DNA from: an uncultured Christensenella sp.
GTDB lineage: Bacteria > Bacillota > Clostridia > Christensenellales > Borkfalkiaceae
Assembly (NCBI GenBank): GCA_910586035.1
Contig: CAJUHT010000012.1
Location: 30,178-53,587 of the forward strand
Reading direction: 5' to 3'
Length of the DNA: 23,410 nt
The notes beneath the pieces were generated by a model. That model saw only the letters and a list, made by a program, of their open reading frames with translations, did no database searches and had not been told where the DNA came from. This document shows, piece after piece, positions 1-6,706 of the stretch. The position numbers and the translations under genes were made by a program. Numbering within the stretch: position 1 is the stretch's first letter; every line of letters starts with the position of its first letter.

Positions 1-707
1 TCGGAACGGGAGCGATTCTCCTGACAGCGATATGCGCGTCCGCCGCGGCGGACGCAAACGCAATTAACGGTACGCGGGAGGCAAGCGCGGACGAGCAAGC
101 CGTTACAGCGGAGAGCGCGCCCGTTGAGGAGCCTAAAAAAGACGATTACACTTTCGGCTTCTCCATAAAGGATAAAAAGAGCGTGCTAAAACTTATAGGC
201 GCGTTTTTCCTCGCCGTCGCCTGCCTCGGTGTGGGCGCGCTTTTAGAGTTTTTAATCGAGGGCACGGTCGGCGAAAATCTTTTATATATTTTGATTTCCG
301 TATCGGTAGGCGGCGTTGCGCTTTCGTTTATTACCCCCGTAAGGGAGATAAAGGGGCAGTATCCGCTGGGAATGTATCTTATACTGTTCTTCTCGATTGC
401 GCTTGCGATGAGTATAGATTGGACGGTGTTCCTCACCGATATTTTACCCACGCTCGCGTTCTTTGCCGTCGCGCAGATAAGCGTTGTTTTGATACATCTT
501 CTATTGTGCAAAATTTTCCGCATAGACGGCGACACGGCGCTTATAACTTCCACGGCGGGGGTATACGGTCCGCCGTTCATTGCGCCCGCCGCAAAGGCTT
601 GCCGCCGCCCCGATTTAATCGCACCGGGGATAATCTGCGCCTCGTTGGGGCTGGCGATAGGTACGGTTCTGGGTTACGGCGTAGGTATGCTGTTTATGCT
701 GGTATAG
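1..707 (+). CDS. DUF819 (YjcL-like) membrane protein, 3' part only
   Basis: The reading frame is open from base 3, so this is the C-terminal ~234 residues of a protein whose start lies before the window. A GTG at 183 is internal, because coding continues upstream through a helix-like stretch (GTGAILLTAICASAAADA) and a polar, Glu/Lys-rich loop. After that loop come about five hydrophobic segments. The end contains STAGVYGPPFIAPAAKA followed by DLIAPGIICASLGLAIGTVLGYGVG, which matches the conserved C-terminal part of the DUF819/YjcL family as I remember it (thymus of an S-T-A-x-x-G-G/P-P motif, then a glycine-rich last helix). Family members are roughly 380-400 residues with about ten membrane helices and no firmly established substrate. 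The next gene begins 7 bases after the stop, so both are probably cotranscribed. The family call is good; the function is unknown. Confidence 0.75.
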   Translation, partial: GTGAILLTAICASAAADANAINGTREASADEQAVTAESAPVEEPKKDDYTFGFSIKDKKSVLKLIGAFFLAVACLGVGALLEFLIEGTVGENLLYILISVSVGGVALSFITPVREIKGQYPLGMYLILFFSIALAMSIDWTVFLTDILPTLAFFAVAQISVVLIHLLLCKIFRIDGDTALITSTAGVYGPPFIAPAAKACRRPDLIAPGIICASLGLAIGTVLGYGVGMLFMLV

Positions 708-714
708 GTTCGGT

Positions 715-1494
715 ATGCAAATTTTTATAACCGTTTTGGTAACGTTTATCGCCGGTGCGGGCGCGGGGCTCGGCACGGGTTTCGCGGGGATGAGCGCGGC
801 GGCGGTAATCGTGCCACTGCTTACTACGTTTTTAGGCGTCGATTTCAATATGGCTGTGGGAATTGCCCTCGCCTCCGACGTGCTGGCAAGCGCCGTTTCC
901 GCGGCAACTTACGGCAAAAACAAAAACTTGGATATAAAAAACGGACTTGTAATGATGGCGTTCGTGCTCGCCTTCACCGTATTGGGCAGTTACGTTTCGA
1001 GCTTGTTGCCTTCTACCGCAATGGGCGGGTTTTCGGTTATAATAACGCTCTTTCTCGGCATAAGATTTATAGTAAAGCCCGTTATGACTACTAAGGAGGC
1101 AATGCTTTCGGCGTCCAAAGCCAAGCGAATAACGGGGTCGGTTGTCGGCGGCGCGCTTATAGGTTTTGTCTGCGGCTTTGTGGGCGCGGGCGGCGGAATG
1201 ATGATGTTGCTCGTTCTTACCGCGGTGCTCGGTTACGAGCTTAAAACCGCCGTGGGCACAAGCGTGTTCATAATGACGTTTACCGCCGTTACGGGCGCGG
1301 CTTCGCACTTTATTTTAGGCGGAACGCAACCCGATTGGCTGGTGCTGGGTTTATGCGTAGGGTTTACCTTTATGTGGGCGCAAATCGCGGCGGTAATTGC
1401 AAACAAGGTTAGCCCGCAAACGTTAAACCGCGTGCTCGGCTCCGTGCTTGCCGCGCTGGGCATAGTTATACTGACTTTCAATTTAATTAAATAA
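715..1494 (+). CDS. TauE/SafE-family (TSUP) membrane permease
   Basis: 259-residue, strongly hydrophobic protein with about eight predicted membrane helices, the usual size for the TSUP (TauE/SafE, formerly DUF81) family. The family's internal duplication is visible: an N-terminal half with GLGTGFAGMSAAAVIVPLL and a C-terminal half with GFVCGFVGAGGGMMMLLVL, each a Gly-rich re-entrant-type segment followed by a helix with a conserved AVG(I/T) turn (AVGIALASD near residue 45, AVGTSVFIMT near residue 180). Family members move small sulfur or carbon anions such as sulfite, sulfoacetate or thiosulfate across the cytoplasmic membrane; the substrate here cannot be read from sequence. The ATG follows the DUF819 stop by 7 bases and has only a weak ribosome binding site, so translation may be coupled. 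No clear intrinsic terminator follows. Confidence 0.88.
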   Translation: MQIFITVLVTFIAGAGAGLGTGFAGMSAAAVIVPLLTTFLGVDFNMAVGIALASDVLASAVSAATYGKNKNLDIKNGLVMMAFVLAFTVLGSYVSSLLPSTAMGGFSVIITLFLGIRFIVKPVMTTKEAMLSASKAKRITGSVVGGALIGFVCGFVGAGGGMMMLLVLTAVLGYELKTAVGTSVFIMTFTAVTGAASHFILGGTQPDWLVLGLCVGFTFMWAQIAAVIANKVSPQTLNRVLGSVLAALGIVILTFNLIK

Positions 1495-1512
1495 TGCGTT
1501 TATTTTATCAAA

Positions 1513-1546
1513 TTGCATTGCATATATAAAAAATGTGTGATATAAT
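1513..1546 (+). promoter_or_regulatory. sigma-A-type promoter for the leader ORF and CNNM gene
   Basis: TTGCAT at 1518-1523 (a second copy overlaps at 1513-1518), a 17-base spacer, then a perfect TATAAT at 1541-1546 preceded by TG at 1538-1539, giving an extended -10. Transcription should start near 1553 and leave a leader of about 235 bases before the CNNM-type gene at 1788. It sits just downstream of the permease stop, so the leader ORF and the CNNM gene form their own unit. Confidence 0.7.
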
Positions 1547-1564
1547 AGCGTCAGGTATGGAATA

Positions 1565-1584
1565 TTGTGTTAATATTAACGCAA
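1565..1584. promoter_or_regulatory. operator-like palindrome
   Basis: TTGTGTTAATATTAACGCAA is an inverted repeat without a loop, matching in 9 of 10 positions per arm; its core GTTAATATTAAC (1569-1580) is perfect. It lies roughly 20-40 bases downstream of the -10 box, where a bound repressor would block transcription. The absence of a loop favours a protein site on DNA over an RNA hairpin. It resembles but does not match the Rex-type box TTGTTAA-N4-TTAACAA, because of extra GT/GC bases in the arms. The regulator is unknown. Confidence 0.4.
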
Positions 1585-1623
1585 AATATAATTATATACC
1601 GTAAATTTATTCAAGAGGAGATT

Positions 1624-1743
1624 ATGGACGACCCATCTAAGCGACGACAGTCAGGTCATTTAAGTCGCTTACAACTAACGCAAACGCCCGAAGGAACATT
1701 GCGGGCGCATTTTGAGTTGAACAGTATTCTTCTGCGGCTTTGA
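1624..1743 (+). CDS. putative 39-aa regulatory leader peptide (MDDPSKRRQS...)
   Basis: An ATG preceded by a strong ribosome binding site (AAGAGGAG, 1613-1620) opens a 39-codon frame ending at TGA 1741-1743, 44 bases before the CNNM-type gene. The peptide begins MDDPSKRRQS and is basic afterwards. Acidic-plus-proline N-termini are the feature that makes the Mg2+ leader peptide MgtL (MEPDP...) sensitive to low Mg2+ in enteric bacteria, and the gene behind this ORF belongs to an Mg2+-linked family. The codons differ from those of neighbouring genes: CCA, TCT, tandem CGA CGA, TCA and CTA are used where the neighbours prefer CCC, TCC and CGC. Two RNA stems overlap the frame (1638-1645 with 1664-1671; 1685-1690 with 1702-1707). 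The ORF and its ribosome binding site are seen directly; the sensing role is inference. It could also be an ordinary small protein or a structured RNA with a chance frame. Confidence 0.5.
   Translation: MDDPSKRRQSGHLSRLQLTQTPEGTLRAHFELNSILLRL
1638..1707 (+). promoter_or_regulatory. two leader RNA hairpins inside the small ORF
   Basis: Hairpin 1: TAAGCGAC at 1638-1645 pairs perfectly with GTCGCTTA at 1664-1671 (8 bp, 18-base loop). Hairpin 2: CGCCCG at 1685-1690 pairs with CGGGCG at 1702-1707 (6 bp, 11-base loop). No U-tract follows either, so they are not intrinsic terminators. Control, if any, would act through ribosome position, access to the next ribosome binding site (AAGGAGG, 1777-1783), or Rho. 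Confidence 0.45.
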
Positions 1744-1787
1744 GAATTTAAAAACCGTGTAAATTTTCAGACGATTAAGGAGGATAT

Positions 1788-3089
1788 ATGTCGACGTTAG
1801 AAATAATTTTTTTAGTAGTAGTATTGGTGTGTATATTATTGTCGGGCTATTTTTCGGCAACCGAAACGGCTTTTACGGCAATAAACAAGATAAGGTTGAG
1901 GGCAAAAGCCGAGGACGGCGATAAGGGCGCAAAGCGCGTACTGAAACTCGCAGACAATTACGACAGGCTGCTAACCACAATACTTATAGGCAACAATATA
2001 GTAAATATTCTTGCTTCCTCGCTGTTCACGCTTCTTATGATTGCGCTGATACCCAAAAACGAGGGGCTTGCAACCACGCTTTCAACGGTAATTCTTACCG
2101 TGGTAATCTTGATTTTCGGCGAAATAACGCCCAAGGTACTCGCCAAAGAGTTCCCCGAAGGCTTTGCCAGGTTTTCCGCGCCATTTATAAACGTGCTGGC
2201 TTGGCTGTTGATTCCCTTTACGTTCCTTTTCGGACTGTGGAAAAAGCTTCTTTTAAAGATATTCAAACATAAAGAGGATAACGCCATAACCGACGACGAG
2301 CTTAAAATTTTGGTGGAAGAAGCCGAGCACGAGGGCGGCATCAACGCGCAGGAAAGCGACCTTATCCGCAGCGCAATCGAATTTAACGACCTCGAAGCCA
2401 AGGACATTCTTGTGCCGAGGGTGGACGTTATTGCAATAGACTGTCAGACGCCGCTTACCGAAGTGGATAAAATTTTTATGGAAACGCGCTATTCGCGTTT
2501 GCCCGTGTACAAGGATACGGTGGATAACATCATAGGTATCCTGCACGAAAAGGACTTTATAAAACAGCGGCTGGACGAAAATTTTTCGCTTGAAAAGGCT
2601 TCGAAGCCTGCTATATTCGTAGTATCCACAACCAAAATAAGCGCCGTTTTACAGCAACTCCAAAAGAGCAAGTCGCATATGGCGGTAGTATCGGGCGAGT
2701 TCGGCGATACGGTCGGTATTATTACTATGGAAGATATTTTGGAAGAGCTTGTCGGCGAAATCTGGGACGAGCACGACGAGGTTCTTTCGGACATAACGCA
2801 GGAAAGCGAAACGGAATACAAAGTTTTGGGCAGTACTTCGGTAAACGATTTGTGCGCGTATTTCGATTTGGGCAACGTTGAAAGCGACAGCGCAACCGTT
2901 GGCGGTTGGGTGATTGATATGCTCGGCAAAGTGCCCGACGAAGGCGACGAGCTTGTATATCAGAATTTACAGCTTACCGTTGCAAAGACGGAATTCAGAA
3001 GAATAACCGAGCTTAAAGTAGTTATTCTTTCGGAAACGGAAGAAAACAGGGACGACGATAATAAACGTTCCCAAAATAGGGAAGAATAA
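1788..3089 (+). CDS. CNNM/CorC (HlyC-type) membrane protein with DUF21, CBS pair and CorC domain
   Basis: 433 residues, the usual length for this family, with an ideal ribosome binding site (AAGGAGG) just before the ATG. The order is a DUF21 membrane domain at about 1-190, carrying SATETA at 23-28, GNNIVNI at 68-74 and GEITPK at 110-115; two CBS repeats at about 205-330 (VPRVDVIAID..., then VGIITMEDILEELVGEIWDE); and a CorC_HlyC C-terminal domain at about 340-420. CNNM/CorC proteins sit in the plasma membrane and are linked to Mg2+ (in some cases Co2+) export or homeostasis, the CBS pair binding Mg-ATP; older names call them hemolysins. The last ~15 residues are charged and low in complexity (NRDDDNKRSQNREE). 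The leader ORF directly upstream fits Mg2+-linked regulation. The next gene starts 29 bases after the stop, so they are probably in one transcript. Confidence 0.93.
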   Translation: MSTLEIIFLVVVLVCILLSGYFSATETAFTAINKIRLRAKAEDGDKGAKRVLKLADNYDRLLTTILIGNNIVNILASSLFTLLMIALIPKNEGLATTLSTVILTVVILIFGEITPKVLAKEFPEGFARFSAPFINVLAWLLIPFTFLFGLWKKLLLKIFKHKEDNAITDDELKILVEEAEHEGGINAQESDLIRSAIEFNDLEAKDILVPRVDVIAIDCQTPLTEVDKIFMETRYSRLPVYKDTVDNIIGILHEKDFIKQRLDENFSLEKASKPAIFVVSTTKISAVLQQLQKSKSHMAVVSGEFGDTVGIITMEDILEELVGEIWDEHDEVLSDITQESETEYKVLGSTSVNDLCAYFDLGNVESDSATVGGWVIDMLGKVPDEGDELVYQNLQLTVAKTEFRRITELKVVILSETEENRDDDNKRSQNREE

Positions 3090-3118
3090 TAATAAACAAT
3101 AAATCAGGAGAAAAAATA

Positions 3119-3319
3119 ATGGCAAAGATAACCAAGGATACTTTAATTGCGGACTGCCTCAGCATAAATCCCAAGAGCGCGGAAATATTGCAGGCGGTTG
3201 GTATGCACTGCATAGGTTGCGCTATGGCTCACGGCGAAACTATCGAGGAAGCCGTTTACGTTCACGGTAACGATTTGGAAAAGCTTTTGGCTAAGCTCAA
3301 CGAGGGCGTTGCTGACTGA
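3119..3319 (+). CDS. DUF1858 redox-disulfide protein
   Basis: 66-residue cytoplasmic protein with the full DUF1858 pattern: N-terminal ITKDTLIADCLSINPKSAEIL, then GMHCIGC with a CxxC pair, then a helix (TIEEAVYVHG-DLEKLLAKLN). This domain also forms the N-terminus of ScdA/RIC-type iron-sulfur repair proteins and occurs alone in anaerobes near hybrid-cluster and redox proteins; the CxxC is thought to act as a redox disulfide or metal site. The ribosome binding site is AGGAG at 3106-3110, 8 bases before the ATG. It follows the CNNM-type gene by 29 bases and is followed at once by a strong terminator, so it closes that operon. A functional link to the CNNM protein is not evident. Confidence 0.9.
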   Translation: MAKITKDTLIADCLSINPKSAEILQAVGMHCIGCAMAHGETIEEAVYVHGNDLEKLLAKLNEGVAD

Positions 3320-3337
3320 TTAAATAGATAACACTAC

Positions 3338-3366
3338 GGGAACGGCTTGCAAGCCGTTCCCTTTTT
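3338..3366 (+). terminator. intrinsic terminator after the DUF1858 gene
   Basis: GGGAACGGCTT (3338-3348) pairs perfectly with AAGCCGTTCCC (3351-3361), followed directly by five T residues. This 11-bp GC-rich stem with a U-tract is an excellent intrinsic terminator. It ends the CNNM-DUF1858 unit. Confidence 0.93.
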
Positions 3367-3398
3367 GCTGTAAGTATTTGCCTGTATTGGCAAAATCT

Positions 3399-3432
3399 TT
3401 GCATTGCGGGAACGTGCGTTTTATAGTATAAT
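3399..3432 (+). promoter_or_regulatory. promoter of the NlpC/P60 gene
   Basis: Two overlapping sigma-A-type arrangements are visible. TTGCGG (3404-3409), 17 bases, then perfect TATAAT (3427-3432); or TTGCAT (3399-3404), 17 bases, then TATAGT (3422-3427). Either would start transcription near 3430-3440, just before the AAGGAG ribosome binding site of the hydrolase gene. Confidence 0.65.
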
Positions 3433-3456
3433 CAACTTACCAAAAAGGAGATTATT

Positions 3457-4320
3457 ATGAAACGCAATCATAAATTGATATCGATAGCGGCATTGGTTTC
3501 CGCTATGGCGCTGTCGGGCTGGGTATTGCCTGCCTGCTCGGCAAAGAAGGACGGCAACGTTTTTAACGAAACGGACGTAACCGAGGGCGAAGGAAACAAC
3601 AATACGGGCACGGGTTCGGAGGGTTCTTCTCAGGACGTAAGCAAACCCGAAACTCCCGAAATAGAGATGCCCCAGCCCCAGCCCGCTAAGGCGCAGTACG
3701 TAAGCGTAACCGCTTCGGGCGTTAATTTACGCTCGGGCGCGGGCACCAACTACTTTGCTATGGGCACGGCGGAAAAGAACACTCTGTACGCCATTTACGG
3801 ACGGCAGGGCGATTGGTATATGACGTACTACAAAAACAAGCCCGTGTATATTAACGCCAATTATTGCACGGTTGTGCAGATGTCGAAGAACGCAAACGAA
3901 GATGTGGAAAAGGTTATAACCGAGGGCTACAAGTATATGGGCGTAACCTACGTTTACGGCGCAACGCGCTACCACGACGGAACGGGCAAAAAGCTTGCGG
4001 GCTTTACCACGTCGGCGTTCGACTGCTCGTCGTTGATGCAGTATATTTTTAAGATAGGAGCGGACGTAAACTTGCAGGTAACCACCCGCACTCAGGTTGT
4101 GCAGGGCAAGACGGTAAGTAAAAACGACTTGCAGCGCGGCGATTTGATGTTTTTTACCAATTCCACGCGCAAGGACAAGGTGGGCGTTGAAAGGATAGGG
4201 CACGTGGCGCTGTATCTCGGCAATAACTATATACTGCACACTGCTTCCGATTACGCCAAAATAGAACAGATTTCCTCAACCCGTTGGAGCTATTACATAC
4301 AGTCGCAAAGAATGCTTTAA
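3457..4320 (+). CDS. secreted SH3b-NlpC/P60 peptidoglycan endopeptidase, probable lipoprotein
   Basis: 287 residues. A basic start (MKRNHK) and hydrophobic stretch lead to LPAC with Cys27, a plausible though imperfect lipobox because of Pro at -2. Residues 28-78 are a low-complexity Gly/Asn/Glu then Pro/Gln linker typical of wall-spanning proteins. Residues 80-140 form a bacterial SH3 domain (SGVNLRSGAGTNY..., then W120). Residues 150-287 are NlpC/P60: catalytic Cys190 in FDCSS, His249 in RIGHVALYLG and a third polar residue, likely His261 in ILHTAS. Such enzymes cut gamma-D-glutamyl-diamino acid bonds in stem peptides during growth or daughter-cell separation. It has its own promoter and ribosome binding site (AAGGAG, 8 bases before ATG) and is bounded by terminators, so it is a single-gene unit. 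The wall target is inferred from the family. Confidence 0.92.
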   Translation: MKRNHKLISIAALVSAMALSGWVLPACSAKKDGNVFNETDVTEGEGNNNTGTGSEGSSQDVSKPETPEIEMPQPQPAKAQYVSVTASGVNLRSGAGTNYFAMGTAEKNTLYAIYGRQGDWYMTYYKNKPVYINANYCTVVQMSKNANEDVEKVITEGYKYMGVTYVYGATRYHDGTGKKLAGFTTSAFDCSSLMQYIFKIGADVNLQVTTRTQVVQGKTVSKNDLQRGDLMFFTNSTRKDKVGVERIGHVALYLGNNYILHTASDYAKIEQISSTRWSYYIQSQRML

Positions 4321-4366
4321 ACGCGTTAGCCGCGGCATAGTATGGCTCGAATGTAATTAAATGCTT

Positions 4367-4413
4367 AAAAAAAGACGGCAGGCGCGAAATTTTTCGCGCC
4401 TGCCGCATTTTTC
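4367..4413. terminator. bidirectional intrinsic terminator
   Basis: A perfect 14-bp stem: CGGCAGGCGCGAAA (4376-4389) pairs with TTTCGCGCCTGCCG (4392-4405). On the + strand it is followed by CATTTTT; on the - strand the seven A residues at 4367-4373 supply the U-tract. It therefore serves both the NlpC/P60 gene and the convergent rubrerythrin unit. Confidence 0.9.
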
Positions 4414-4428
4414 CAAAGGAAGATTTAT

Positions 4429-4609
4429 TTACAGGTCGTCAACGTCCTGTACGGGGAGCTCGTTAATATCTTCGCAAGTACCCGTGTAGCTTCCGTTTGG
4501 GTCTTCCCAGCTGAAAAAGCAATTATTTGCAGTTTTTCGTGCTTTTGGAAGAGCCGCAGTTCTTAGACTGCTTGTTCTGCTTGTTTTCGGTGTTGTTAGC
4601 CTTCTTCAT
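4429..4609 (-). pseudogene. small Cys-containing protein ORF split by a one-base frameshift
   Basis: The ATG at 4609 lies 3 bases after the rubrerythrin stop, with GGAG just before it. The frame gives a polar, Asn/Lys-rich start (MKKANNTENKQNKQSKNCGS) but stops at TAA 4525-4523 after 28 residues. One frame over, the sequence continues as NNCFFSWEDPNGSYTGTCED, then INELPVQDVDDL, and stops at TAA 4431-4429 just before the terminator. Total length is 181 bases, one more than 60 codons, so removing one base from the A-runs (A5 near 4534-4538 or A4 near 4543-4546) restores a 59-residue protein. I recall similar small Clostridial proteins with a Lys/Asn/Cys-rich start and a GSYTG...PVQD.DDL end, function unknown. 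The break may be a real mutation, a sequencing error in a homopolymer, or programmed frameshifting. Confidence 0.6.
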
Positions 4610-4612
4610 AAT

Positions 4613-5203
4613 TCACTCCTTTCCGTAAGGAAGGTGCAGTGCGACAAAACCCTGACTCGATTTACACAACGGGCAAATTGTCCACGCCTCTTTCAAGGTG
4701 TGCATATGACCGCATTCCTTGCATACGTAGAGGATTGGGCTTTCGTTTTTGTAGAGATTGCCGCTCTCCATAGCCTCGTGAAGATACGTGAATATCTGTT
4801 CGTGGTGTTTTTCCACCGTGGCTATCAAAGTAAAGAGAGCGGAAACGTCTTTAAAACCTTCGTCAGCCGCAATCTTGGCAAAAGCGGGGTAAATTTTTTC
4901 GTGTTCGTTTCTTTCGTCCTCAGCCGCAAGCCTGAGCATTTCGCATAAGTTACCCGTATGATAGGGATAACCCGCGTCTATTACGATATTGTCCAACTTC
5001 TCGCCGCGCTTGGTAAGTTCTTCAAAAAACCTTCTCGCGTGCACGGTTTCGTTTTTGGCAAGTACCTTAATTTCGTCCGCAAGAGCAATATAGCCCTGCG
5101 CCGTTGCCTCCCTTGCAATAAGCTGATAACGCATTCCCGCCTGGCTTTCGCCTGCAAAACTGCGTGCAAGATTTAAATAAGTCTGTGTTTCGTCAAAATG
5201 CAT
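4613..5203 (-). CDS. rbr: rubrerythrin
   Basis: 196 residues, the standard length. The N-terminal four-helix di-iron domain (about 1-145) carries the expected ligands with family spacing: Glu19 (FAGESQAGMRY), Glu52 and His55 (NETVHARRFFE), Glu97 and Glu100 (EDERNEHEK), Glu131 and His134 (VEKHHEQ). The C-terminal rubredoxin-like domain has Cys161/Cys164 (CKECG) and Cys177/Cys180 (CPLCK). Rubrerythrins reduce hydrogen peroxide in the cytoplasm of anaerobes, with electrons entering through the rubredoxin iron. The ribosome binding site is GGAGGA, 6-8 bases before ATG 5203. A small frameshifted ORF follows by 3 bases. No PerR-type box was recognised upstream, but the 117-base gap before it contains a large hairpin. 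Confidence 0.96.
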   Translation of the reverse strand: MHFDETQTYLNLARSFAGESQAGMRYQLIAREATAQGYIALADEIKVLAKNETVHARRFFEELTKRGEKLDNIVIDAGYPYHTGNLCEMLRLAAEDERNEHEKIYPAFAKIAADEGFKDVSALFTLIATVEKHHEQIFTYLHEAMESGNLYKNESPILYVCKECGHMHTLKEAWTICPLCKSSQGFVALHLPYGKE

Positions 5204-5320
5204 AACCTTCCTCCGTGCAATTATCTTGTGCGCACGTCCGCCGCTTTATACACTGCCGTCGTTGGAAGAATTTAGTCGGCGGCGCATACGTTTCAAGCGG
5301 CTTGGGAGGAGGGGCGGTTG
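5204..5320 (-). promoter_or_regulatory. rubrerythrin upstream region with a long hairpin
   Basis: On the - strand, CGCCG with flanking TGCGC (5286-5277) can pair with CGGCG...GCGCA (5243-5229), a two-part stem of 5+5 bp with a 5-base bulge and a ~33-base loop. Weak promoter-like elements are present (TTGAAA, 16 bases, TAAATT; also TATAAA closer to the gene). No U-tract follows the stem. Whether this is a leader, an operator or the end of the upstream MATE transcript cannot be decided from sequence. Confidence 0.3.
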
Positions 5321-6703
5321 TTATTCTTTATTTGATTCCGTTGCGTCAATGTCTTTTTCGGGCGGAAGCTTTACAAAATATCCGTACTTCTTTCTAAGAC
5401 ACATAAAGAAGGTAAAGGTTATTAAAAGCGCGCTTAATTCGGCGAATACGTTTGCCGACCACACCCCGTCAAGCCCCCATAACAGCGGCAGGGTAAGCAC
5501 GCTTACCACCTGCAACAGGAGAGTGCGCATAAAGGAGATAATTGCGGATACAAGCCCGTTGTTGAGCGCGGTGAAGAATGCCGAGCCGAATATGTTGAAG
5601 CCCATTATAAGGAAAATAAACGAGCATATGAAGAAGCCGCGCCGCGTCATCGCAAACAGGTCGGCGTCTTTGCCCACGAATATATACGGCAGGGGGTAAT
5701 TTAGCGCCATTGACAAGCCAAACATAACCGCAGAGCAGACGGCGATTATAATAAGGCTCTTTTTAACCACCGCGGTAAGCTCCCGCTTATTGCCCGCGCC
5801 GTAATTATAGCCTATTACGGGCGTTACGCCTATCGAATAGCCTATGAAAATGGCGCAGAAAATAAAGCTTACGTACATAATAACGCCGTATGCCGAAACG
5901 CCGCTTCTGCCTGCTAAACTCATAAGCTGATAGTTGTAAAGTATGTTTACTATCGAAAGGGAAAGCTGGGTCATCATTTCCGAAGAGCCGTTTGCGCACG
6001 CCTTTAAAAAGGGCAGTATTTTTATGAGCGGTTTTCCGAGGAATAGCGTTCCCTTGCGGTTTACGGCAAAGTAGATAACGGGGGTAATCCCGCCGACGGC
6101 CTGTCCGCAAACGGTTGCAAGCGCCGCGCCGGTAAGCCCCAATTTAAAACCGGCTACGAATACCGCGTCCAATACGGCGTTGGTTACGCCCGCCGCAACT
6201 ATTACGGCAAGCCCCAGTTTGGGTTTTTCAGCCAATGCGAAAAAGCTCTGAAATACGTTTTGCAACATAAACAGAGATATGCCGCACAGGTTGATTGTGC
6301 CGTACAGCACGCATTCCGATAAAATTCCTTCCTTTTCCGCCTTTAAGAGTATTGCGAGGGGGCGGACGGTAAAAATTCCCACAACGGTTAGAATCGCGCC
6401 TAAAATTATTGTGGCGTATACCAAAAGCGAAAATATAGCCCGCGCCCTCTTCACGTCGCCCTCGCCCAGAGTTTTGGATATAAGCGCGCTTCCGCCCGCG
6501 CCGAGCATAAAGCCTACTGAGGCGAAGCCCATCAGTACGGGCATTATAAGGTTTACCGCGGCAAAAGCCGTTTCTCCTGCAAAGTTCGATACGAATATGC
6601 CGTCCACCACGCTGTAAATGGAGGTGAACACCATCATTCCAACGGCGGGCAGTACGAATTTAATAAGTTTTTTAAAAGTAAAGTGTTGTGAAAGCGTCGT
6701 CAT
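5321..6703 (-). CDS. MATE-family efflux pump (MepA-like)
   Basis: 460 residues, the normal size for 12-helix MATE antiporters. The start (FTFKKLIKFVLPAVGMMVFTSIYSVVDGIFV region) and the GAGGSALISKTLGEGD loop near residues 84-99 are typical; the second half repeats the fold (YSIGVTPVIGYNYGAGNKREL near residue 295), with the conserved P-x-x-G-Y-N-x-G-A segment. MATE proteins export cationic drugs, dyes or metabolites using a Na+ or H+ gradient; the MepA-like branch is common in Firmicutes. ATG 6703 lies 3 bases after the upstream stop and has no clear ribosome binding site, so translation is probably coupled to the cytidylate-kinase-like gene. Substrate unknown. Confidence 0.93.
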   Translation of the reverse strand: MTTLSQHFTFKKLIKFVLPAVGMMVFTSIYSVVDGIFVSNFAGETAFAAVNLIMPVLMGFASVGFMLGAGGSALISKTLGEGDVKRARAIFSLLVYATIILGAILTVVGIFTVRPLAILLKAEKEGILSECVLYGTINLCGISLFMLQNVFQSFFALAEKPKLGLAVIVAAGVTNAVLDAVFVAGFKLGLTGAALATVCGQAVGGITPVIYFAVNRKGTLFLGKPLIKILPFLKACANGSSEMMTQLSLSIVNILYNYQLMSLAGRSGVSAYGVIMYVSFIFCAIFIGYSIGVTPVIGYNYGAGNKRELTAVVKKSLIIIAVCSAVMFGLSMALNYPLPYIFVGKDADLFAMTRRGFFICSFIFLIMGFNIFGSAFFTALNNGLVSAIISFMRTLLLQVVSVLTLPLLWGLDGVWSANVFAELSALLITFTFFMCLRKKYGYFVKLPPEKDIDATESNKE

Positions 6704-6706
6704 AAT

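Noticed and set aside
183..707. A complete 174-residue protein starting at GTG 183
   Set aside because: The same frame is open to the window edge and codes a plausible membrane helix and loop, so the GTG is internal and the gene is truncated by the window.
1547..1787. Known Mg2+ (M-box) or Mn2+ (yybP-ykoY) riboswitch before the CNNM gene
   Set aside because: The conserved cores I know for these classes are not present; a leader ORF explains the region better.
5204..5320. PerR box upstream of rubrerythrin
   Set aside because: No TTATAAT-N-ATTATAA-like palindrome is present.
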